From positions 1-19,733 of the forward strand of contig CALEJD010000017.1 in assembly GCA_937898195.1 (NCBI GenBank): 19,733 bases of DNA, given 5' to 3'. Both the position numbers and the translations under genes were made by a program. The notes beneath the pieces were generated by a model. That model was not told the origin of the DNA, did no database searches, and worked only from the letters and a program-made list of their open reading frames with translations. The DNA comes from an uncultured Clostridia bacterium (GTDB lineage: Bacteria; Bacillota; Clostridia; Oscillospirales; Acutalibacteraceae). Positions 6,584 to 15,049 of this stretch are shown piece by piece. Every line of letters begins with the position of its first letter. Positions within the stretch are counted from its first letter, which is position 1.

Positions 6584-8338
6584 ATGAGCGACATACTTAA
6601 TAAAGTAAAAGATTTCGGTAACGAAATCAAAACTCATTGGAATACTCCGGCAGAAGGTAAATATGTTCCTTATAAAGAATATAAGGACGTTGTTATCGGT
6701 GTCGGCGCAAACTACACAGGTGCAAAAACACTTGAGTATATCGGCTTCTGGTCAAGCTGTTTCCTCATTATGCACCACTATAAGTTGCCTTATCTCACAT
6801 TCTCAGTTATTGGGCTTTTGAATATGCCACTTGGCTATATCACAGCTCTTATCTGGTGGTATGTTTGTGACAACTTGGGCTTCTTGCCTAAAAAACAAGA
6901 AAGAAAAGTTTATTTAGTTTATGGTCTTATGATGGCATTTGGTATATCCACATTGTTATTTGACTATTCAAGACTGTTTGACCAATCAAGCTGGTTTATC
7001 ACAACACTTAACAGCTTTGAAGGTATGAATGCTACGGCGTGCTTTAAAACCTTTGGTACTCATTTCCTTTATTCAGGTTGGGTTGGTGCTCGTAACATTT
7101 TCTGGCGTAAGAAACTTATTCCAAAATACGGCAGATATAAATATAGCCTTTACTGCGATGTTGTTCCAAAGTGTATAATGGTTATCCTTATCGGTTGGCT
7201 TCCTGTTTATAACATTGCTGATGTTTCAACTCGTGTTTGGGTTGCAAACCTTCTCTTTGCTACATACAACGTATTCGGTTTCGGTAATGTTCTTGAAGAA
7301 TGTTCAAAGAGAATTAGCCCTAACCTTCAAGAAAGAATTCTTGTTCGTAGCTATCCTGTAAAACTTTCACACATCTTCAATTCAATCCTTGCAATTATCC
7401 TTCCTGCAATCGTTGGTATGCTTCGTCACGAATGGGCAGATATCAACTTCTACAGATGGGTTATCCCTGTAACATTCTGTATTTCAGCAGCTTTCACTAT
7501 GGGACTTGCAGGCAGAATTAAAGAAAGAATTCCACAACCACCAATTGAAAAGAAAGTTCAGATTAAGTTCTGGGATGGTATGATGGGCGTTCTTAAAAAT
7601 AAATATTTGCTCATCAATACGGTAGTTGGTCTTATCGACTCACTTGGTAACGGTATGTTGCCATTCGCAACAATCCTTTATTTCTATACATTCCGTCTCA
7701 GCGGTCTTCCATACTCATTGTTGGTAGCACTCATTTCATTTGCGGGTACTACACCTGATTTGTTATCTCCATACTTCTTAAAGAGATTCTCATATAAGCA
7801 GATTATGATTTTCTATCAGTTGAGCCGTGCAATCGGTAATGCTATTATTGCTGTTGCTATGTGGACTCTCGGTGATAATCTTGCCCTTTGCGGAACAATC
7901 TGCGTTGTTGTTCTTTTCTTTATGGAAATGACAAAAACAGTTCCTACAACAGCAGGTCACGATATGGGTGTTCGTATCGGTGACTATCAGATGTATCTCT
8001 CAGGTGAACGTCTTGAAAGCTTCGCAGGTATTTTCGGTTGGTTCACAGGACCTATCACATCATTCGTTGGTCTTATTATTCCAATCTTCTTGCTTAAATA
8101 TGGCTTCAACAGTAACTGGGAAATTCTCTTCTTCGATGGTTCAAGAAGAAATATTGTTGTTGTACCAATCATCGTTGACGCAATCGGATTCTTCCTTATG
8201 ACCATTCCATATCTCTTTTGGGATTATGACAACAGAAAACAGAACTTGGTTATGGAAGTTCTTAAACGCCGTGCAGAAGTTACAGAAAAGAAAGCCCAAG
8301 AAGAAGGCGTTTCTGTATCTGGTGGCTATAAAGGTTAA
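6584..8338 (+). CDS. MFS-type (GPH-like) membrane transporter
   Basis: A 584-aa polytopic membrane protein with about 12 hydrophobic segments, an amphipathic N-terminal stretch of about 50 residues and a charged C-terminal tail. It is longer than a typical 400-470 aa MFS protein. The pattern of membrane segments, a central cytoplasmic loop with EKKVQIKFWDGMMGVLKNKY and YFLKRFSYKQ-type inter-helix loops suggest the sugar:cation symporter (GPH) branch of the major facilitator superfamily, but no substrate motif is recognised. GGGAGAG 7 nt upstream supports the start. It is 14 nt from the LRR gene, so the two are co-transcribed. The general transporter call is good; the subfamily call is tentative. 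Confidence 0.75.
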   Translation: MSDILNKVKDFGNEIKTHWNTPAEGKYVPYKEYKDVVIGVGANYTGAKTLEYIGFWSSCFLIMHHYKLPYLTFSVIGLLNMPLGYITALIWWYVCDNLGFLPKKQERKVYLVYGLMMAFGISTLLFDYSRLFDQSSWFITTLNSFEGMNATACFKTFGTHFLYSGWVGARNIFWRKKLIPKYGRYKYSLYCDVVPKCIMVILIGWLPVYNIADVSTRVWVANLLFATYNVFGFGNVLEECSKRISPNLQERILVRSYPVKLSHIFNSILAIILPAIVGMLRHEWADINFYRWVIPVTFCISAAFTMGLAGRIKERIPQPPIEKKVQIKFWDGMMGVLKNKYLLINTVVGLIDSLGNGMLPFATILYFYTFRLSGLPYSLLVALISFAGTTPDLLSPYFLKRFSYKQIMIFYQLSRAIGNAIIAVAMWTLGDNLALCGTICVVVLFFMEMTKTVPTTAGHDMGVRIGDYQMYLSGERLESFAGIFGWFTGPITSFVGLIIPIFLLKYGFNSNWEILFFDGSRRNIVVVPIIVDAIGFFLMTIPYLFWDYDNRKQNLVMEVLKRRAEVTEKKAQEEGVSVSGGYKG

Positions 8339-8352
8339 TGGAGGTGAGTTGA

Positions 8353-9588
8353 ATGAGTAAGAAAGAAAAGAAGCAAAACAAAGCTAATGGCTGGGGCACT
8401 GACGTTCAGTTAGATATTCCTGAAGACGAAATATGGACTTATCAGGTACCGGGTCTTGCAGCACCTCATGTCAACAAGCCTTACAAATACTACAACTTGA
8501 AAAAAGCAATATTTGTAATTGTTATTATTGTTGCAGTTTCTCTTTCAATGCTTTTCTCTGTTCTTGCATTGCAGAACGAAACATTTGAATATGAAGAATT
8601 AGAAAGTGGAATTCAGTTCTCAAAATTCAGTAATACAGGTTATCTCTATGAACTCGATATTGACTATGTTTCTGATATTGAGTATATTGCAGGTAACAAT
8701 GACCCTGCAACAAACTTTAAGGTTGTAAAAGATACAACTAAACCAATCACATCTGTAAGACAGTTCACTCTCAACTGTGACGATAAGATTAAAACAATCA
8801 ATATCGGCGCAAATGTCCTTGAAATAGACGGTAAAGCTTTCTATTCATGCTGGGCATTACAGAATATTGAAGTTGACGAAAACAACCCTAATTACTGCGA
8901 TGTTGACGGTGTTCTTTATAATAAGGATAAAACAGAAATTCTCTGCTATCCTTGTAACCACGATGAATATCTTCGTCAAAAATATGGTTATGAGACAGAA
9001 CCTTTCAGTGCTGATGTTACACCTGAATATGAAAAAGATATTCAGACTTATGTAGTACCATCATCTGTTAAAAAACTTGGCGAAATGTGTTTCAACTATG
9101 CAAACCTTAGATATATCTATCTTCCAGAAGGTCTTGAAACAATCGAAACACTTGCTGTTTTCAAACTTCATGAACGTCAGGATGAATGGAGCAATACACC
9201 ATCACTTGCAAATATTTATACATATAAAGCAACTGATGTAGTGGACCCACATTTCACAGGTAGAGATGCTCTTGGTGAAGTTTATCTTTCACTCCCTGAA
9301 GGTCTTAAATTCATCGGTTCAGACGCATTCAGCTATAACCAGAATTTAGAATATGTTTATATACCATCAAGTGTAACTTATCTTGGACATCATGCATTCT
9401 GGGATACCTGCTATAAAGAAGATGATGTAATCAAGGGCGTTGGTGTAGTTAACCTTGCTCATAGTGAAGAAGAATTTAATACTATCACAGTAGGCGATGA
9501 CTGGCTCCCTAAATATGACTATCTTCTCTTCAAAAAAGACGTTGATTTGAAATTCTCAGCACAAAGACAGGTAATGCCAACTGAATAA
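8353..9588 (+). CDS. Membrane-anchored leucine-rich-repeat (BspA-like) protein
   Basis: A 411-aa protein with an unusual layout: about 50 cytoplasmic residues rich in Lys and Asn, one transmembrane helix at about 51-73, then an extracellular part with BspA-like LRR_5 repeats. Repeat units are recognisable around KTINIGANVLEIDGKAFYSC, at YVVPSSVKKLGEMCFNYANL, at YLPEGLETIE and at YIPSSVTYLGHHAFW. Such domains bind proteins or glycans at the surface of gut bacteria. GGAGGTGAG before the ATG is a strong ribosome site. Being co-transcribed with a transporter, it may be an accessory or capture subunit; that is inference. No enzymatic motif is visible. Confidence 0.82.
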   Translation: MSKKEKKQNKANGWGTDVQLDIPEDEIWTYQVPGLAAPHVNKPYKYYNLKKAIFVIVIIVAVSLSMLFSVLALQNETFEYEELESGIQFSKFSNTGYLYELDIDYVSDIEYIAGNNDPATNFKVVKDTTKPITSVRQFTLNCDDKIKTINIGANVLEIDGKAFYSCWALQNIEVDENNPNYCDVDGVLYNKDKTEILCYPCNHDEYLRQKYGYETEPFSADVTPEYEKDIQTYVVPSSVKKLGEMCFNYANLRYIYLPEGLETIETLAVFKLHERQDEWSNTPSLANIYTYKATDVVDPHFTGRDALGEVYLSLPEGLKFIGSDAFSYNQNLEYVYIPSSVTYLGHHAFWDTCYKEDDVIKGVGVVNLAHSEEEFNTITVGDDWLPKYDYLLFKKDVDLKFSAQRQVMPTE

Positions 9589-9598
9589 AAAATGAAAG

Positions 9599-9631
9599 AA
9601 TCCCTTGCAGTAATTAACTGCAAGGGATTTT
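9599..9631. terminator. Bidirectional terminator between convergent genes
   Basis: A perfect 13-bp stem (9599-9611 with 9617-9629) around a 5-nt loop, lying just after the LRR stop and just before the end of the opposing gene at 9633. T-rich sequence follows on both strands, so it can serve both. Confidence 0.82.
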
Positions 9632-9632
9632 G

Positions 9633-10178
9633 TTATGAGCTATTTTGAAGATTTTTTCTCATTAGTTTTATTATTCTTGGACGATTGTACCGTTGAATAA
9701 TTACGAAAATCATATCAAAAGCACCTGCAAGAATTGATGTACATATAAATACGGCAGGAACACCATATTTTATTGAGAAAAGAATAGGCACAAAACTTAA
9801 AAACACGATTATTTCGTGTACTAATTCAGCATTGCACATACCTACTGCAATATTGTGCAAAGATTTATCTTTCAAAGAAAATGCTCCTGGTGACCAAGAT
9901 GGTACTTTTTCTTTCCAATCCTTGACTTTTAAAATTTTATAAAATCTTTTTTCAAATTTCTTTTGCTTAAACCACCAGTTGTTATAATCATATACTTTGT
10001 GAAAAATAGGATTAGTAACCATACCTACAACAAGTCTCATTATAAAATGATAAGAAAAGGTCATAAAAGTAATATAAAGAGTTTCTGCTATAACATTGTC
10101 TGTAAGTTTAAAAAGTGAATAAAACAAAGCAAAAAGTGAAACTGAAATCACAATGGAAGTATAAAGAAATTTTTTCAT
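9633..10178 (-). CDS. CrtO-like acyltransferase-family membrane protein
   Basis: A 181-aa membrane protein resembling glycosyl-4,4'-diaponeurosporenoate acyltransferase (CrtO) of staphylococci. Shared features are a VKDWKEKVP block at about 85-93, CNAELVHE at 115-122 and the C-terminal QRYNRPR at 162-168, plus hydrophobic segments at about 3-23, 30-55, 122-138 and 140-162. CrtO acylates a carotenoid sugar in staphyloxanthin synthesis. No carotenoid genes are seen here, so the substrate is likely another lipid or glycoconjugate and only the family is claimed. The start at 10178 is preferred over an in-frame ATG at 10235 because GGAGG lies 6 nt upstream. A weak promoter (TTGCTT, 17 bp, TAAACT) can be read just upstream on the minus strand. 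Confidence 0.75.
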   Translation of the reverse strand: MKKFLYTSIVISVSLFALFYSLFKLTDNVIAETLYITFMTFSYHFIMRLVVGMVTNPIFHKVYDYNNWWFKQKKFEKRFYKILKVKDWKEKVPSWSPGAFSLKDKSLHNIAVGMCNAELVHEIIVFLSFVPILFSIKYGVPAVFICTSILAGAFDMIFVIIQRYNRPRIIKLMRKNLQNSS

Positions 10179-10237
10179 AATATCCTCCGCACAATTCTTT
10201 GATTTAAGTTTATCACAGTAAAAGTATTTAAGCAATA

Positions 10238-10265
10238 AAAAAAGGGGATTAAAATCCCCTTTTTC
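10238..10265 (-). terminator. Intrinsic terminator of the flavin oxidoreductase gene
   Basis: On the minus strand a stem AAAAAGGGGATT / AATCCCC with a short loop is followed by a run of T, 12 nt after the stop of the oxidoreductase gene. It separates that gene from the CrtO-like gene downstream. Confidence 0.85.
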
Positions 10266-10276
10266 TATGTATTAAA

Positions 10277-12340
10277 TTATAACTTCATTGCAACGTCCCA
10301 AGCGCCCCAGATAACTGTACGGAGATTTCCGACTTTTTGAGCGTCACCGATAACGTGAACGTGCTTACTCTTTTCTGCAATTGGAGCAGGTCTATAACCA
10401 ACTGAAAGGATAACATTGTCAGCAGCAATATCAATTGTCTTGCCGTCTTTGTCCATAATTGTAACACCGTCATCACGGATTTCAATAGTCTTGCTTTCAA
10501 GATAAACAGGAACTTTGTTTGTCTTGAAGAAATCACGAAGATAGCTTGTGTTTGCAAGAGCAACACCAGGAGTTGTAATAAGGTCATCCTGCATTTCAAC
10601 AATAACAGGCTTCTTGCCCTGAAGATAAAGCTCATAAGCAATTTCACAACCTGTGAGACCACCACCGATAACAACTACGTTGTCACCAACGAGTGAGTTA
10701 TCAAGAAGAAAGTCAACTGCTTCAATAGCTTTTTCAGCGCCCTTAAGTGGAATCTTATTAGCAACTGCACCAGTAGCAACGATAACTTCGTCAGCACCAA
10801 GTGAAGCAATATCTTTAACTTCTGTATTCATATGAATTGTAATTGCATCATAACGTTGAATCTCACGGTTATACCATGCAATAAGGTCACGGTCTTTTTC
10901 TTTATATGATGGAGCAGCCGCTGCGATAAATACACCGCCGAGCTTATCGCTCTTTTCATAAAGGTCAACCTTGTGACCACGTTGTGCGCAAACCATAGCA
11001 GCTTCCATACCACCGATACCGCCACCGATAACAGCAATTTTCTTGCTCTTCTTCGCAGGTTCAATCTTGTATTTCTTTGACTGCATTGTCTTAGGGTTAA
11101 GAGCGCAACGAGAAAGTCCCATTGTATCAAGAAGGTCCTGTGTATTAGCGTGACCCTTTGAAGATGAGAAGTTGAAGCAACCTGCGTGACAGCAGATACA
11201 AGGCTTGATTTCTTCAATTCTATCTTCAATAATCTTTGTAATCCATTCAGGGTCTGTAAGGAACTGACGAGCTACACCAACACCGTCAATTTTGCCATCA
11301 GCAACAGCCTGTGCACCAACATCAGGTTCCATTCTACCTGCACAAACAACAGGAATATCAACGAATTTCTTGATGTGTGCAACTTCTTCAAGGTTACAGT
11401 TCTGTGGCATATACATTGGTGGGTGACACCAATACCAAGAGTCATATGTACCATTGTCAGCATTGAGCATATCGTAACCTGCATCCTGAAGATATTTAGC
11501 AGCCTTTTCAGACTCTTCCATATCACGGCCAACTTCTTTGTAATCTTCACCAGGCATTGCACCTTCGCAGAAGCCCTTCATCTTTGATACTGCAGAATAA
11601 CGAAGTGAAACAGGGTAGTCGTTACCGCAAGCTTCTTTAATAGCTTTAACAACTTCAACTGCAAAACGATATCTGTTTTCAAAGTTTCCACCGTATTCAT
11701 CAGTACGCTTGTTGAAGAATTCAATAGCAAACTGGTCAAGAAGGTAACCTTCGTGAACAGCGTGAACTTCAACACCATCAACACCTGCGTCACGGCAAAG
11801 CTTTGCAGTTTTTGCAAATGCTTCAATGATTTCGTGAATCTGTTCTTTAGTCATTTCAGGACAAATAATATCATGAGCCCAACGAGATGGTTGTGGGCTA
11901 GGTGAAGCTAATTCATGAGATGTATCAAGAATTGGTTTAACAAGTGCACGAGTGAACTTGTTTTTGTGAAGTGGAGCTACAAGCTCTGTGATAGCCCAGC
12001 TTCTACCCATACCAGCTGTAAGCTGAATAAAGAGCTTTGCGCCTGTCTTATGGATTTCGTCCATAAATTCTTTAAGTTCATCAAACATCTTTGGATTTTG
12101 CCAAAGCCATTTGCCCCAGAATGTATCACGAAGTGGTGCGATACCAGGGATGATAAGGCCGACATTGTTATTAGCTCTTTCAATGAAAAGTTTTGCAGCT
12201 TCCTTGTCAAAGTGACAACCGCCAAGTTCAAACCAACCGAAAAGTGATGTACCACCCATAGGGCACATAACTATTCTGTTTTTAATCTCAACGTTACCAA
12301 TTTTCCAAGGAGTAAATAATGCCTCATACTTCTGGTCCAT
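10277..12340 (-). CDS. NADH:flavin oxidoreductase, 2-enoate/2,4-dienoyl-CoA reductase family
   Basis: A 687-aa three-cofactor enzyme. Residues about 5-370 form an FMN TIM barrel of the old yellow enzyme family, with HAVHEGYLLDQF at 193-204 (His193, His196, Tyr199) followed by NKRTDEYGG. A 4Fe-4S site follows with Cys381, Cys384, Cys388 and Cys412 (CICCHAGC, then RCALNP). Residues about 430-687 bind FAD and NAD(P)H, with glycine motifs GGGIGG at 439-444 and GGGLTG at 559-564. Relatives such as FadH, enoate reductases and BaiCD/BaiH reduce conjugated double bonds in acyl-CoAs, enoates or bile acid intermediates; the substrate here is unknown. The start at 12340 is preferred to 12364 because AAGGATG lies about 9 nt before it. 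The gene stands alone between its own promoter and terminator. Confidence 0.9.
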   Translation of the reverse strand: MDQKYEALFTPWKIGNVEIKNRIVMCPMGGTSLFGWFELGGCHFDKEAAKLFIERANNNVGLIIPGIAPLRDTFWGKWLWQNPKMFDELKEFMDEIHKTGAKLFIQLTAGMGRSWAITELVAPLHKNKFTRALVKPILDTSHELASPSPQPSRWAHDIICPEMTKEQIHEIIEAFAKTAKLCRDAGVDGVEVHAVHEGYLLDQFAIEFFNKRTDEYGGNFENRYRFAVEVVKAIKEACGNDYPVSLRYSAVSKMKGFCEGAMPGEDYKEVGRDMEESEKAAKYLQDAGYDMLNADNGTYDSWYWCHPPMYMPQNCNLEEVAHIKKFVDIPVVCAGRMEPDVGAQAVADGKIDGVGVARQFLTDPEWITKIIEDRIEEIKPCICCHAGCFNFSSSKGHANTQDLLDTMGLSRCALNPKTMQSKKYKIEPAKKSKKIAVIGGGIGGMEAAMVCAQRGHKVDLYEKSDKLGGVFIAAAAPSYKEKDRDLIAWYNREIQRYDAITIHMNTEVKDIASLGADEVIVATGAVANKIPLKGAEKAIEAVDFLLDNSLVGDNVVVIGGGLTGCEIAYELYLQGKKPVIVEMQDDLITTPGVALANTSYLRDFFKTNKVPVYLESKTIEIRDDGVTIMDKDGKTIDIAADNVILSVGYRPAPIAEKSKHVHVIGDAQKVGNLRTVIWGAWDVAMKL

Positions 12341-12381
12341 TAAAAACACATCCTTTTTGTGCATATTTTCTTACATTAATA

Positions 12382-12410
12382 AGTATATAAAATTAGTCAA
12401 ATTATGTCAA
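12382..12410 (-). promoter_or_regulatory. Promoter of the flavin oxidoreductase gene
   Basis: Read on the minus strand: TTGACA (12410-12405), a 17-bp spacer and TATACT (12387-12382), with a start near 12375. A second TTGAC lies within the spacer. It diverges from the promoter at 12441-12469. Confidence 0.8.
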
Positions 12411-12440
12411 GAAATTAACAAAGATATTTAAAAATATTTG

Positions 12441-12469
12441 TTGACATTTTGACACATTTTGTATAAAAT
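12441..12469 (+). promoter_or_regulatory. Promoter of the DUF6514-rsmE-rsmF operon
   Basis: TTGACA (12441-12446), a 17-bp spacer and TAAAAT (12464-12469); start near 12476, leaving a leader of about 53 nt before the first gene. Confidence 0.82.
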
Positions 12470-12501
12470 ATAACATAAAAGTTGACAAAACGACACATTT
12501 T
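12441..12501 (+). repeat. Tandem operator-like repeat in the divergent promoter region
   Basis: The pattern TTGACA-4 nt-GACACATTTT occurs twice, at 12441-12460 and 12482-12501, with identical flanking halves and different 4-nt centres. The first copy contains the -35 box; the second lies just past the predicted start and has no usable -10, so it is not a second promoter. Within each copy a GACA core recurs with 8-bp spacing. This looks like a repressor site duplicated around a promoter. Confidence 0.55.
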
Positions 12502-12528
12502 TAAAAATTAAAGCAAAGGCAATGTTTT

Positions 12529-12750
12529 ATGAAATATCAGATTTTTAAACATCAAATTACAATCGAAAATAAGATAATTGAAACTTATGGAATTAATATT
12601 TATGAGAATAAAGTTCTTGTTGATAAATTATATGATATTTCAACAGATTATAAAGCTTTATCGCATTTAGTTGACTCATTAAATAAAGATAGAATAGCCT
12701 TGATTCATTTTGATTCAATGCTCGAAGATTTCTATCTTGATAATGTTTAG
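12529..12750 (+). CDS. Small conserved protein, DUF6514-like
   Basis: A 73-aa acidic protein with no signal peptide or membrane segment. Visible features are a YGINIYENK strand region at about 20-28, DISTDYKALSHLVDSLN at about 36-52 and an acidic end with SMLEDFYLDNV. This resembles the DUF6514 small proteins of Clostridia, whose function is unknown; that match is from memory and tentative. An AAAGG lies 10 nt before the ATG. It is the first gene after a strong promoter and lies 70 nt before rsmE, so it belongs to the rRNA methyltransferase operon. Confidence 0.6.
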   Translation: MKYQIFKHQITIENKIIETYGINIYENKVLVDKLYDISTDYKALSHLVDSLNKDRIALIHFDSMLEDFYLDNV

Positions 12751-12820
12751 TATTTCGTTGCTTTTAATAAAGAATTATGCTATTATCATAAATACAAATC
12801 TAAACATTGAGTTGGTGTAT

Positions 12821-13561
12821 ATGTATAATTTTTTTGTTAATGGCGATAACCGAAAAGGCGAGTGCTATTATATAACGGGCACAGATTTTAATCATATCAA
12901 AAATGTGTTGAGAATGCACATTGGTGACACATTTTTAGTCAGTGATAATGGTGTCAGTAATCTTTGCGAAATAGAAAACTTTGACAATGAATCTGTAATT
13001 GCAAAAATTATCGAAGAAAACTATCAGGATACAGAATTACCAATTAAAATATATCTTTTTCAAGGACTTCCTAAAAGTGATAAAATGGAGTTGATTATCC
13101 AAAAATGTGTTGAATTGGGCGTTCATAAAATTATCCCCGTTGAAATGAGCCGTTCAGTAGTTAAAATTGACGATAAGAAAAAGAAATCAAAGGTTGCTCG
13201 TTGGCAAGCAATTTCAGAGAGTGCCGCAAAGCAGAGCAAAAGAACAATAATTCCCGAAATTAGCGATATTCTTACATATAAACAAGCATTATCATTTGCA
13301 AAAGACCTTGACTTGATTTTAGTGCCATATGAAAGCAAAAACGGAATGCTTGATACAACTAACGCATTAAAAGAAATCAAACAAGGAATGTCAGTAGGTA
13401 TTTTTATCGGTCCAGAAGGTGGATTTGACGAAAAAGAGATTGAAAATGCCAAAGAAATTGATAGCAAAATCATATCTCTCGGCAAAAGAATTTTGCGCAC
13501 CGAAACTGCCGCAATAACAACAACTTCAATGTGTATGCTTTATGCAGAAATGAGTTTATAA
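12821..13561 (+). CDS. rsmE: 16S rRNA m3U1498 methyltransferase RsmE
   Basis: A 246-aa SPOUT-class methyltransferase, normal length for the family. It has the N-terminal PUA-like domain starting MYNFFVNG and the knotted catalytic domain with KSDKMELIIQKCVELGV at 85-101, RWQAISESAAKQSKR at 127-141, the SAM-binding GPEGG at 197-201 and LGKRILRTETA at 220-230. It methylates N3 of U1498 in 16S rRNA in the ribosomal decoding region. The start at 12821 is chosen because family members begin with this motif; an in-frame GTG at 12815 and a longer frame from 12710 are less likely. The ribosome site is weak (GGTG close to the start). One base separates its stop from the next start. Confidence 0.95.
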   Translation: MYNFFVNGDNRKGECYYITGTDFNHIKNVLRMHIGDTFLVSDNGVSNLCEIENFDNESVIAKIIEENYQDTELPIKIYLFQGLPKSDKMELIIQKCVELGVHKIIPVEMSRSVVKIDDKKKKSKVARWQAISESAAKQSKRTIIPEISDILTYKQALSFAKDLDLILVPYESKNGMLDTTNALKEIKQGMSVGIFIGPEGGFDEKEIENAKEIDSKIISLGKRILRTETAAITTTSMCMLYAEMSL

Positions 13562-13562
13562 A

Positions 13563-14924
13563 ATGAAACAATTACCTATTGAATTTGAAAACAGAATGAA
13601 AACTCTTTTAGGTGACGAATATGAAGACTTTATAAAAGCCTTTGATGAGCCACCTGTAAGAGCATTTCGCGTTAATACCGACAAAATCTCACTTGAAGAT
13701 TTTCTTAGAATTAATCCATTTCCTATAAAAAAAATCCCCTATGTAGAAAATGGTTTCTATTTTGATTATGACGGAATCGGCAATCACCCTTATCACCACG
13801 CAGGTATGATTTATATCCAAGAACCTGCTGCAATGGTACCCGTTGAAAGCGTTGATATAGGAAGTAACTGGAAAGTTCTTGATATGTGTGCAGCACCGGG
13901 TGGAAAAAGCAGTCAGATTAAGAATAAGTTAGGCAAAAAAGGTGTACTCGTGTCAAATGAGATTGTTCCGTCCCGATGCAAAATCTTAACAGGCAATACT
14001 GAGAGAATGGGATTTCAAAATGTTGTCACAACCTGTGCAAGCCCACAGAAACTTCTCAAAATGTTTCCTGAACAATATTTCAATATGATTATGGTCGATG
14101 CTCCTTGTTCAGGTGAGGGGATGTTCAGAAAAGAAGAAATCGCAATAGACGAGTGGTCACCTGAAAATGTGAAAATGTGTGCCGAGCGTCAAGCTGAAAT
14201 CCTTGACTGTGCGGCAAAATTGGTCAAGGTGGGTGGATATATAGTTTATTCAACTTGTACTTTCTCTCTTGAAGAAAATGAAATGACAGTTGACGCTTTC
14301 TTGCAAAGACACTCAGGCTTTGAACTTGTTCCTGTAACAGACAGAGTGCATGAAAATACAGTTGACGGAATACATTTTGACGGTTGTAAATGTGAGAACA
14401 TCCATTATTCAAGGCGTTGTTATTATCACAAAACAAAAGGTGAGGGGCAATTCGTTGCAGTAATGCGTCTTACAGATTCAAACATTGATTCAGAGCATTT
14501 CTTCGTACCATTTGGCAAAGAAAAACTTGATAAAACATTGGTTGATTTTCTTGACGACACCCTTATTACATACAATAAAGACCATGTGCAGACTTATAAC
14601 GGCAATCCTGTTTATTTCACACCTGATTTCCCTGTGCCAAGGGGTATTGCTTTTACTTGTGGTGTCACAATAGGGGAGATAAGAAAAAATTATGTGGTGC
14701 CACATCACCAATTCTTTATGGCAATGGGTAAGGACTTCAAGAGAAAAATCAATCTTACTGCAGATAGTGACGAAATCAAAAAATATCTTCACGGTGAAGA
14801 ATTCCAGACAGATTGTATTAATGGCTGGGCAGTAGTTATGGTTGACGGTTGCACAGTTGGTGGTGTAAAAGTATCAAACGGCAGAGCAAAGAATCACTAT
14901 CCAAAGGGTTTACGAACTAAATAA
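13563..14924 (+). CDS. rRNA cytosine-C5 methyltransferase, RsmF/NOP2-Sun family
   Basis: A 453-aa SAM-dependent RNA m5C methyltransferase. The SAM site is LDMCAAPGGKS at 106-116; the two catalytic cysteines are Cys182 (DAPCSGEGMF) and Cys232 (YSTCTFSLEENE). The C-terminal part from about 300 matches the RsmF-type extension, probably a PUA-like RNA-binding domain ending with NGWAVV and GRAKNHYPKGLR. Related enzymes methylate 16S or 23S rRNA; the exact target base is not determined from sequence. It begins one base after the rsmE stop with only a weak ribosome site, so translation is likely coupled to rsmE. A terminator follows. Confidence 0.92.
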   Translation: MKQLPIEFENRMKTLLGDEYEDFIKAFDEPPVRAFRVNTDKISLEDFLRINPFPIKKIPYVENGFYFDYDGIGNHPYHHAGMIYIQEPAAMVPVESVDIGSNWKVLDMCAAPGGKSSQIKNKLGKKGVLVSNEIVPSRCKILTGNTERMGFQNVVTTCASPQKLLKMFPEQYFNMIMVDAPCSGEGMFRKEEIAIDEWSPENVKMCAERQAEILDCAAKLVKVGGYIVYSTCTFSLEENEMTVDAFLQRHSGFELVPVTDRVHENTVDGIHFDGCKCENIHYSRRCYYHKTKGEGQFVAVMRLTDSNIDSEHFFVPFGKEKLDKTLVDFLDDTLITYNKDHVQTYNGNPVYFTPDFPVPRGIAFTCGVTIGEIRKNYVVPHHQFFMAMGKDFKRKINLTADSDEIKKYLHGEEFQTDCINGWAVVMVDGCTVGGVKVSNGRAKNHYPKGLRTK

Positions 14925-14933
14925 ATATTTTTT

Positions 14934-14968
14934 AAAAGCACTTGTAATCAGCAAGTGCTTATCTTTTT
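14934..14968 (+). terminator. Intrinsic terminator of the rRNA methyltransferase operon
   Basis: AAGCACTTG (14936-14944) pairs with CAAGTGCTT (14952-14960), 7-nt loop, with TATCTTTTT following. It starts about 10 nt after the stop codon. Confidence 0.85.
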
Positions 14969-14991
14969 AATAATAAGAAAATGGGATTTTA

Positions 14992-15020
14992 TTGAAAAAA
15001 TAAAACATTTATGGTATTCT
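14992..15020 (+). promoter_or_regulatory. Promoter of the phosphoesterase-MFS-GH127 operon
   Basis: TTGAAA (14992-14997), a 17-bp spacer and TATTCT (15015-15020); start near 15027, leader about 23 nt. Partial matches in both boxes. Confidence 0.5.
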
Positions 15021-15049
15021 AAAAAGTAAGTTGAAGGGAGTGTTGCTTT

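Noticed and set aside
11186..11587. Plus-strand open frames inside the flavin oxidoreductase gene
   Set aside because: They are shadows of a well-conserved minus-strand enzyme and show cysteine- and phenylalanine-rich nonsense composition.
12482..12510. Second promoter at the second TTGACA
   Set aside because: No acceptable -10 hexamer lies 16-18 bp downstream.
12710..12820. Longer RsmE start at 12710
   Set aside because: It overlaps the upstream small gene and adds 37 hydrophobic residues not found in the family; MYNFFV at 12821 is the typical N-terminus.
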